From: Rusavskia elegans
Lineage: Eukaryota > Ascomycota > Lecanoromycetes > Teloschistales > Teloschistaceae
DNA length: 26,879 nt
Reading direction: 5' to 3'
Assembly: GCA_011316305.1 (NCBI GenBank)
Contig: SAUG01000210.1
Coordinates: forward strand, 1 to 26,879
Below are positions 20,901-26,879 of the stretch, piece after piece (position 1 is the first letter of the stretch; each line of letters starts with the position of its first letter). The notes beneath the pieces are model-generated. The model saw only the letters and a list, made by a program, of their open reading frames with translations, ran no database searches and was not told where the DNA came from. Both the position numbers and the translations under genes were made by a program.

Positions 20901-21265
20901 ACAAGATCCGCAAACCTGGCAGCATCTCGTCCATCTCATCCTTCCTCGACCGACGTAAGAACCAATCCAGCTCCCCTGGTTCCTTTTTCAAACAAGCATC
21001 ATCGAACGCGTCCCGGGCCTCGCTTGTGTCCATGGAGTCGCGTGAAAGCGGCTACCGCAACCCATGGAACGACAGCGGGGTGAATCTCCCGGAAGAAGAA
21101 GGCCACAACGGATGGCCGACGCGGTTCGAGAGCAAATTTCCCTTTGGCGTTGTTCCGGGTGATGTTACGCCGAAGCATGATCCACGGGCGTCTATTGACA
21201 GCGGGCGTCCTGGGACATCTCATTCTCTTTCTGGATACCCGGCTCCTATTGGGCCACCTCGTTGA
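17949..21265 (+). CDS. Multi-KH RNA-binding protein, 989 aa
   Basis: Seven exons (17949-18482, 18538-18816, 18868-19329, 19377-19704, 19759-20123, 20212-20409, 20462-21265; 2970 nt) join in frame through introns of 47-88 nt. The chain is a tandem array of KH and KH-like domains (about five to seven by eye), the RNA-binding fold used by vigilin and Bicaudal-C proteins. The clearest is around 580-605, with an intact GIGG loop (590-593) in KRIIGIGGQHIQRI. Others are altered: GKKNGK (522-527) in FVSGKKNGKINKIMG, and CGRTRK (290-295), where the second glycine is lost. N-terminal repeats keep the alternating strand/helix pattern but no GXXG. Residues from about 820 are Ser-rich and disordered, with short motifs such as GSLFDKIRKPGSISSISSFL. 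A cytoplasmic role in mRNA stability or translation is likely from the family, not shown here. Confidence 0.88.
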
Positions 21266-21673
21266 ATTACGAAGATACCCATTTTTCTCTCCCCTTGGCG
21301 CAGGTACGCAGATACCCCAGGTCATGCCCACCCGTACGAATACCCTCTACTGCAACTTCCGTCTAGCGTGGCGCTCCGTCTGTCCTTTACGCTTTTGTGT
21401 CGAACGACCTTGAATTGGTGATACGAATATGTTGTTGCGGCTTCGGTGGAATGTTTAGAGCACAATTTGATGAAAAGAGATATCCCCAAGATACCAATTT
21501 GAACTTCTATATGGTGGATGGGGGAACAGGCGCTTGGCAACAATATCATGGGGTTCTTCTTTTGTTTTCCTCTGATATCCTTCTTCCATTTCTTCGAAGG
21601 GATGCGAAAAGCGAGATCACATCACTGTTTGTACCGGATGTTCAATTACGATATACCATCTATAGAACAAATG
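21266..21673. other. Intergenic, nothing recognised
   Basis: This is the 3' side of the multi-KH gene. A 105-codon plus frame crosses it but has a non-ATG start and no family resemblance. No repeat or RNA gene is visible. Confidence 0.5.
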
Positions 21674-22260
21674 TCATGATCTGCTTCTCTTTTTACTACT
21701 GTTGTAGGAAATGACCACATGTAGACGTTCTAAGAGCCTGCCAATCGACCCCGTCGTTCGGTCATTCTCAACGAGTAAGGTCCACAGCCAACAGGATTGG
21801 AGAGTCGTAGACCGAAAGAGGAACAAGCAGTCTAGGTAGGTACGCAGATCCTCAAAGGTGACACCCTCGTATATCTCAATCGAGTGCAGATTTTGGCCTT
21901 CAACCTTATCCCGCTCTCTGTCATGAACTGCCATTAAAACTATGGTCAATACAATGCTGATCAAACACGGTGAGATGCAATATCATCGCGGCTGTGGGGT
22001 AAGGCTGCAGCAGGACAAGAATGGATGAGACGTCTCGGCTCCTCATGTCAGCAGCCATGTCACCACCCGGCCGTTGCTCCATCAAATACAAAATCGTGGC
22101 ATTTGTTTGGTAGTAAGATCCGGGCAATTGCTGAAGCAACATATCCAGATCGAGGTACCGACTGCTGAACGCTGTCCATTGCGATGTATTTTCGACATAG
22201 AAAGGCAGGCACGACCAGATGATGGTGGACGCTGAGAGCCAGATATCGAAAAAAGAGCTC
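21674..22260 (-). pseudogene. Coding-like minus-strand stretches, possible relic
   Basis: On the minus strand an intron-like acceptor (TTATTATTACAG, ending at 22261) is followed by an open frame from 22260 to 21921. It reads as protein-like sequence with balanced composition (for example QQLPGSYYQTNATILYLMEQ). A second open frame, from 21964 to 21674, also looks coding (SIEIYEGVTFEDLRTYLDCL). The two are in different phases, and no good donor/acceptor pair with matching phase connects them; the donor in GGTGGTGAC near 22065 would work but is weak. No ATG-bearing first exon is evident between 22261 and the start of the plus gene at 22358. This may be a decayed gene, or a real one whose first exon I cannot find. 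No family is recognised. Confidence 0.25.
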
Positions 22261-22357
22261 CTGTAATAATAAACAGGATTACAAGAGGATATTCTATTAT
22301 CTTATATTACTCCCGCCCTTGTTCAACGTCACCGATGTCAAATAACACGATACGGCA

Positions 22358-25300
22358 ATGGCTTCGAACACAGGCAAGTCTCTACCGGTCAGGCCCCTGC
22401 TACAGTCCGTTGATCGCTTGATCTCTTCCGTCGACACATATTTCGAGGGCATAGGCCAAGTGCCTCACGAACTTTGCCAATTGCGTGAGGAGTTGTCGGC
22501 TCTTAAGGGTGTTCTCCAACTACTCCGAGCATACAGGAGATATCTTCCAAACACTTCCAACCCCTTGATCGTAAACTCCGATGATCTCCAGGCCCTTTCG
22601 GACGACCTGCAAACAGCTCAAGATCATCTTGGAGAACCCATCTTCCCAAGCCGACTCCGAGCCATACCCCCATGGCCAATCCCAGCGAACGAGCACATTA
22701 GGCTTATGGCTCGCTTGGAGGAGAGCCGACGATGCCTGGAGACCCTCATTACCCCTGCACTGTACGAGAAGCTACTGGCTCGAGCTCTCGATTTCGAGCG
22801 GGACCTGTTGCGGAGAGCCTTCGTCTGGCTTGCATGCACTGTTCGTCCTCTCACAGTGACGGAGCTCGCGGAAGCGATCATCGTTCAAGACGGGATGTAT
22901 GAACTTGGTCCGGCTGATCGACTGCCACGTTCACACGACGTCCTTGACATTGGCGGCAGCTTGTTCCTTTGCAATTCGAGAACAGAACAAGTCAATTTCG
23001 CCCACTCTGCACTCCGCGACTATCTGTTCTCTCAAGCGATCAAGACTGGACCGGCTGCCACATTTGCTCTCTCCGAAGACGAGTGCCATAGACAGATCCT
23101 TGTCTCCTGCCTGACATATCTTCAACTGGATTGTTTCCGTACAACTACTAATCCATGGCCTGAGCTTCGCGAGGAGCATGAGACGTCCCTAGCACTCGAG
23201 ACATATCCACTCCTCAAGTATTGCGTTATGAACTGGACCAAACATGTGAACACTCCATCTTCGGACGAGATGGTGCCGCATCACGCTCCAAGGCTCCTTC
23301 AATTGGCTGATACACGGTTTTTGGCCTCATTAATTCGTTGTCGGCGACATCTGGAACAAGGACCGAAAGCAAGAAGGACCCGCAATGCGGAAGCTGCTTG
23401 TCCAGATCCTATAAGTTATGCAGCCGCAGAGGGTCTGTATGCCTCTGTGGAAGCTTTGCTTGCTCTGAGAGACGATCCAGACGCCCCTACAGAGTGTGAG
23501 ATACCACTTGGATTGCCTCTCGGTGCTGCGGTTCTGGCCAATCACTTTGGAATAACTCGGGTGTTGATAGACGCCGGGGCTGATGTCGTTGCTTGTGATC
23601 CGAAACATGGCAATGCGATCCAAATCGCGGCCGGTTTAGGTTATAAGGATATCTTAAGCCTACTGCTAGATCGCGCGGACGATCTCCAGCTGGATATTGA
23701 CAGTCCGGAGAAAGATGGCGAGGCCTCAAAAAGATCCGTTCTGATGCATCTATGCTCAGGTACTGGGGATCTCGATTGCGCGAAGATCCTCCTGTCAAGG
23801 AATGCTGGGACAACCGTCAGCCATCTCGAACTCGGTGAGGCGATCAAGAACAAGCATTATGAACTAGCGCAGCTGCTGCTTGGGTACGGAGCCATTTACC
23901 TACCAGACGGTGAGGACAACAAGTGGCTACCACAGCTTATATTGGATCAGGACGAAAGGGCTGCCAGTCTAATAGGTTATTGTCTGCAGCAAAAGTTCAT
24001 CAGGGTGAGCGATCGTATCTGCTCAGGTCAAACGCCTCTTCATTTGGCAGTGATGAGTGACAATACAAAGGTTGTCCAGCTGTTTCTTGGAGCCGGAGCG
24101 GATCCCCACGCAAAGAAATTACCGGACATTGACAGGGGAGCCCCCTCTGGTGATGCAAAGAGACCATCGGATGATACCACGTTTGGCAACGATATTGAGT
24201 TTGCAGACGACACCCCTCTTCATTGCGCTGCATACCGGGCAAGCTTTCCGATCATAGACCTGCTTCTGACGTACGGCGCGGACCCTCATACGCCATGTTT
24301 TCAAGGACTTACATCTGTTCAGAACGCTCTTTTCAGCCGTTCGGAGGAAGCCGTCGAGTGGGCAATCACCAATGGAGCAGACGTCAATCTCTTCACTATC
24401 ATAGATCCACCTCATTATGGCAATCGGAGGCGGGGCACACCGATTAGAGTTGCAGCCCTGAACCAAAGATGGAACATGGTTAAGCTTCTGCTGGCTTCGG
24501 GAGCTGATCCGAACATTCCAGCTTCTCGTGAACCGACAGTACTCTTCGACGCCGCTGCTGGCGATGCACCCGTTGAAATCCTTGAACTCATAGCGGCCGC
24601 CACTACGGACATCAGAGCCATTATAGACCGCGGTCCTCTCTCAATCTTGGAAAAGCCCGTCGTCCTCGGATCAGCTGAAGTGGTGCGGTTTCTTTTATCC
24701 AAAGGCGCAAACGTTGAGCGAAAGTTCAGCGCCAGAGGCCAAAAGCTCCTTATAGGCGCAGCTTACTGGGGTCACTTACCTGTCCTCGAAGCTCTTCTCA
24801 CTGGTGGCGCCGATGTCAATGCCAAGAACAATGGCGGCGATACCGCCTTGATGGTAGCAGCACAATGGCCTCATCGATGTCGAAAAAACCTCACTCGTTA
24901 CTTTCAGGTCGAAGACGACGTCCGTATGTACGGGCCCCCATACATCAAACCCAAAATGGGATCTGGCGATCGGACTTACAGATCTGCCATGCAGTATCTA
25001 ACGGATCACGCCAGCAGCCTCATACACGAAGACGGGCAATCCGAGATGAGCGAAAAGATCACAGGGCTGATCCTTACCGCCCGTCACGAACGAATCGCCA
25101 TCATCCGCACCTTGATACAAGCGGGAGCCGACATCAACGCCAGCAACAATACAGGTGAAACGGCATTGCATCAAGCATCGATATCCGGCAGCAAAGCAAT
25201 CGTCAAGGTACTGCTCGGGTACGGTGCCGACATCTACGCTCGGGACCAACGAGGTCTCACGCCCTTGGGGGTCGTGCAGGAGCCTAGCCGAGAGGTCGGA

Positions 25301-25390
25301 AGGCAAGGCATTATCCATTTGCTCGCAGCCATGCATCAGCTAGCGGGTGATACTGGATCTTGGGTGGCAGGACGTTTTGTTTTGGACTGA
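22358..25390 (+). CDS. NLR-like ankyrin protein lacking NACHT
   Basis: One uninterrupted 1010-residue frame. Residues 1-131 resemble the fungal N-terminal domain of STAND proteins (PF17111 type): short helices including LREELSALKGVLQLL and ending in ARLEESRRCLETLI. Residues 140-230 resemble the region that normally follows a NACHT ATPase, with a winged-helix-like segment (RRAFVWLACTVRPLTVTELAEAI, 152-174), then RLPRSHDVLDIGGSLF and VNFAHSALRDYLFSQ. From about 360 come at least eight ankyrin repeats, clearest at 557-590 (GQTPLHLAV), 618-650 (DTPLHCAAY), about 800-840 and 933-970 (ETALHQAS). The NACHT domain, usually 150-350 residues with Walker A and B, is absent. Such proteins act in cytoplasmic self/non-self recognition and heterokaryon incompatibility. 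This one may be a regulator, decoy or inactive relative. The ATG is the first in the frame. Confidence 0.9.
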   Translation: MASNTGKSLPVRPLLQSVDRLISSVDTYFEGIGQVPHELCQLREELSALKGVLQLLRAYRRYLPNTSNPLIVNSDDLQALSDDLQTAQDHLGEPIFPSRLRAIPPWPIPANEHIRLMARLEESRRCLETLITPALYEKLLARALDFERDLLRRAFVWLACTVRPLTVTELAEAIIVQDGMYELGPADRLPRSHDVLDIGGSLFLCNSRTEQVNFAHSALRDYLFSQAIKTGPAATFALSEDECHRQILVSCLTYLQLDCFRTTTNPWPELREEHETSLALETYPLLKYCVMNWTKHVNTPSSDEMVPHHAPRLLQLADTRFLASLIRCRRHLEQGPKARRTRNAEAACPDPISYAAAEGLYASVEALLALRDDPDAPTECEIPLGLPLGAAVLANHFGITRVLIDAGADVVACDPKHGNAIQIAAGLGYKDILSLLLDRADDLQLDIDSPEKDGEASKRSVLMHLCSGTGDLDCAKILLSRNAGTTVSHLELGEAIKNKHYELAQLLLGYGAIYLPDGEDNKWLPQLILDQDERAASLIGYCLQQKFIRVSDRICSGQTPLHLAVMSDNTKVVQLFLGAGADPHAKKLPDIDRGAPSGDAKRPSDDTTFGNDIEFADDTPLHCAAYRASFPIIDLLLTYGADPHTPCFQGLTSVQNALFSRSEEAVEWAITNGADVNLFTIIDPPHYGNRRRGTPIRVAALNQRWNMVKLLLASGADPNIPASREPTVLFDAAAGDAPVEILELIAAATTDIRAIIDRGPLSILEKPVVLGSAEVVRFLLSKGANVERKFSARGQKLLIGAAYWGHLPVLEALLTGGADVNAKNNGGDTALMVAAQWPHRCRKNLTRYFQVEDDVRMYGPPYIKPKMGSGDRTYRSAMQYLTDHASSLIHEDGQSEMSEKITGLILTARHERIAIIRTLIQAGADINASNNTGETALHQASISGSKAIVKVLLGYGADIYARDQRGLTPLGVVQEPSREVGRQGIIHLLAAMHQLAGDTGSWVAGRFVLD

Positions 25391-26394
25391 TGGATTGGGC
25401 AGTCGAGGAGTTGGTTGGGGGCTTCGATACCCCGGTTGGATTGATACCGACGTCGGATCGACTTGCTTGGCCTCAGGATGAGCATAGCGAGTGGTATTGT
25501 TATCCATTGATGGTTTCTTCATACTTCGATGATATGAAGTCTCGTACAGGCCGATGGGAGTTGTGAAGATTCGATTAACGTCCCTGTACACGTTTTACTG
25601 CAAGCTTCTAGTACGTCAGTGATCTTGGCATCCCATACAGCTATGGACCCCACTAAATCGAAGACAACCTAACTGGAACCCCCTGAGCCGTACAACACCA
25701 CTCATGCCCCTTTCCTTTCCCTCTGCAACCATTTTCACCGCCGCTTCCGTCACGAGTTATAATGTACACAGCGACTGAATTGTTTCGATCTAAGAGTAGG
25801 AGAGAAAGAGTAAGAGAATTAGGGGAGCGGCTGAAATATTAATGACGTCCTGGTGGTTCCAATAACCTTTTTACGTAACAGAATCCCCTTTAGCGCTTTC
25901 CGTAACGTCATCAATGGATGAAAGGCCCCAAGTCAAAAAACAGATGCGTAGTAGAGTATCATTTAATTACTATAGCGGAATCCGAACCAAAGTAAGCAAT
26001 AAATTGGTCGTTCTTGCATATCTCTTTGGAGCTACATACCTGATATTAACCACTATTTTTGCTCGATTTACTTTTCCATCTACCTGAGGGACGGATACGG
26101 TGGTATCTATTTCTATTCTATCGAGTTATGGATTCAGGAAAGAAAGTATAAGAAAACCAGCAGCGAGCGAGAAAGAGCGGATTTATTAGGATCAAATACA
26201 CTCGGATTTTACGGGTCGGGGTGAAGAGAGATACTATATTACTTTTCGGAGGGAAGGGAAGGAAAGCGGGCTGCTGTGTAGGAGGTCTAAGGTCCTACAA
26301 ACCGAGAAATCCACGCCACCTCCGTTTCTTCCTCTTCGACATTTACAGCTTATTCTCACCCCTTACCGCCCCTATTCCTCCGCCCATCACCACC
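25391..26394. promoter_or_regulatory. Downstream tail and HPP promoter region
   Basis: About 1 kb separates the ankyrin gene from the HPP gene. At the left, the +2 frame stays open to 25566 and reads as plausible protein (see findings). The middle holds three ACGT-core sites at 25843-25910 and a CCAAT at 25859-25863. The right part is CT-rich up to a good start context (CCACCATG). The strongly AG-rich stretch at 25796-25830 contains no gene. Confidence 0.5.
25843..25910. promoter_or_regulatory. Cluster of three bZIP-type sites
   Basis: TGACGTC (25843-25849), the palindrome TTACGTAA (25871-25878) and TAACGTCA (25903-25910) lie within 68 bp, spaced at about 28 and 32 bp. These match ATF/CREB and Yap-type bZIP half-site combinations. 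A CCAAT pentamer lies between the first two (25859-25863). The position, about 500 bp before the HPP start, suggests control of that gene. Binding is inferred. Confidence 0.45.
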
Positions 26395-26879
26395 ATGCCC
26401 ACCACCACCCCGCCCAACACCCTACCCACCCTCCAAGACAACAAACGCAAACGCAAACACAAATACAACCCTCTCACCCACCTCCCCACGGGTATAAGCC
26501 ACTTCCTAGGCTACCGGCCCTCGTCTCCTGCGCCCAAAAAAGAACCACCCTACGCCATCTATCTATGGTCTTTCATCGGTTCCTTCTGCGGGCTGGCGGT
26601 GCTGCAGGTGATTTTCCAGAAGATAGAATATTTCTTGCAGAAGGGCGTTGTGGGGTTGGTGGCGAGTTACGTGAGTATTTTATTCTTCTTCTTTTCATTG
26701 TCTTGATTTTTGCATCAGCTTTCTCTTTTCCTTTGATTGGGGGTTTGGTTTGGTTTAGTTTGGTTTAGTGGGAGTCACGGGTCGGTGGGTCGGTCGGTCG
26801 GTTGGAATAAAGAGCAAGATATAGACGTATAAAAGCCAAAGGCAGGAAATGGACGGGTGTGAGAAGAGCCCCCCCCCCC
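26395..26879 (+). CDS. HPP-family membrane protein, 5' part only
   Basis: The first exon (26395-26670, 92 codons) starts at an ATG in a strong context and ends at a GTGAGT donor. The pattern THLPTGISHFLGYRPSSP followed by PPYAIYLWSFIGSFCGLAVLQVIF and a GVVGLVASY ending is the start of the fungal HPP family (PF04982), integral membrane proteins of organelle or plasma membranes, some linked to nitrite transport in plants. Residues 1-50 are Thr/Pro-rich then strongly basic (NKRKRKHK, 16-23). The first transmembrane helix is at about 54-74. The intron starting at 26671 has TTTAG candidates at 26748-26768, but nothing after them encodes the glycine/serine-rich second segment of the family. The rest is therefore beyond the contig end. 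Confidence 0.83.
26742..26805 (+). repeat. Low-complexity GGTTT and CGGT repeats
   Basis: Two simple-sequence patches lie inside the presumed HPP intron: repeated GGTTT units at 26742-26768 and a GTCGGTGGGTCGGTCGG-type CGGT repeat at 26781-26805. The contig ends shortly after, in a run of nine C. Low complexity may have caused the assembly to stop here. Confidence 0.55.

Noticed and set aside
22358..22381. GKS at residues 6-8 of the NLR-like protein as a Walker A motif
   Set aside because: The consensus needs a glycine four residues before the GK; here that position is the initiator methionine. The surrounding sequence is not a P-loop fold, and no Walker B follows.
26744..26769. TTTAG acceptors completing the HPP gene inside the window
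   Set aside because: Sequence after each of them does not encode the second conserved segment of the family, so the intron most likely continues past the contig end.
1..26879. CRISPR arrays, transposons or bacterial operons
   Set aside because: No regularly spaced direct repeats, transposase or integrase frames, terminal inverted repeats or ribosome-binding-site patterns were found; the window is fungal chromosomal DNA.

Overview
The window looks like one complete assembled contig from a filamentous ascomycete, most like a Dothideomycete-type genome (class is inference). It opens with a run of 15 T and closes with a run of 9 C. The evidence for a fungus is: short spliceosomal introns (mostly 43-108 nt) with GT..AG ends and CTAAC, CTAAT or CTGAT branch sites; a Zn2Cys6 regulator; a fungal STAND-type N-terminal domain joined to ankyrin repeats; an intron-bearing SDT1-type nucleotidase; a mitochondrial K+/H+ exchange family protein; and an HPP-family membrane protein. 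Exon joins below were built by hand from splice motifs and reading-frame phase. In each multi-exon gene called with high confidence, the exon lengths sum to a multiple of three and match the family wherever a family is recognised.

Layout. 1-2300: no convincing gene. 2379-3113 (+): small F-box/2EXR-like protein. 3580-4983 (+): unknown nuclear-looking protein. 5959-6132 (+): tRNA gene, probably Cys, with a roughly 100-nt structured insert in the anticodon loop, followed by Pol III T-runs. 9705-6983 (-): eight-exon Zn2Cys6 transcription factor. 10664-11225 (+): weak candidate small gene behind a TATA box. 12051-13032 (+): mitochondrial K+/H+ exchange-related protein. 14241-13311 (-): SDT1-type pyrimidine 5'-nucleotidase with a 13-nt exon. 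14656-17238 (+): 860-residue CCCH zinc-finger protein. 17949-21265 (+): seven-exon multi-KH RNA-binding protein of 989 residues. 22260-21674 (-): open but poorly joined coding-like stretches. 22358-25390 (+): NLR-like protein with a fungal STAND N-terminal domain, a post-NACHT region and ankyrin repeats, but no NACHT ATPase. 26395 to the end (+): first exon of an HPP-family gene, cut by the contig end.

Functional context. This is ordinary eukaryotic chromosomal DNA and not an operon. Two neighbours (the CCCH and multi-KH proteins) are both likely RNA-binding and lie in tandem, with a composite CACGTG/TGACGTC site between them. The nucleotidase and CCCH genes are divergent and share a 414-bp promoter region. 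The most unusual items are the NACHT-less NLR-like gene and the interrupted tRNA.
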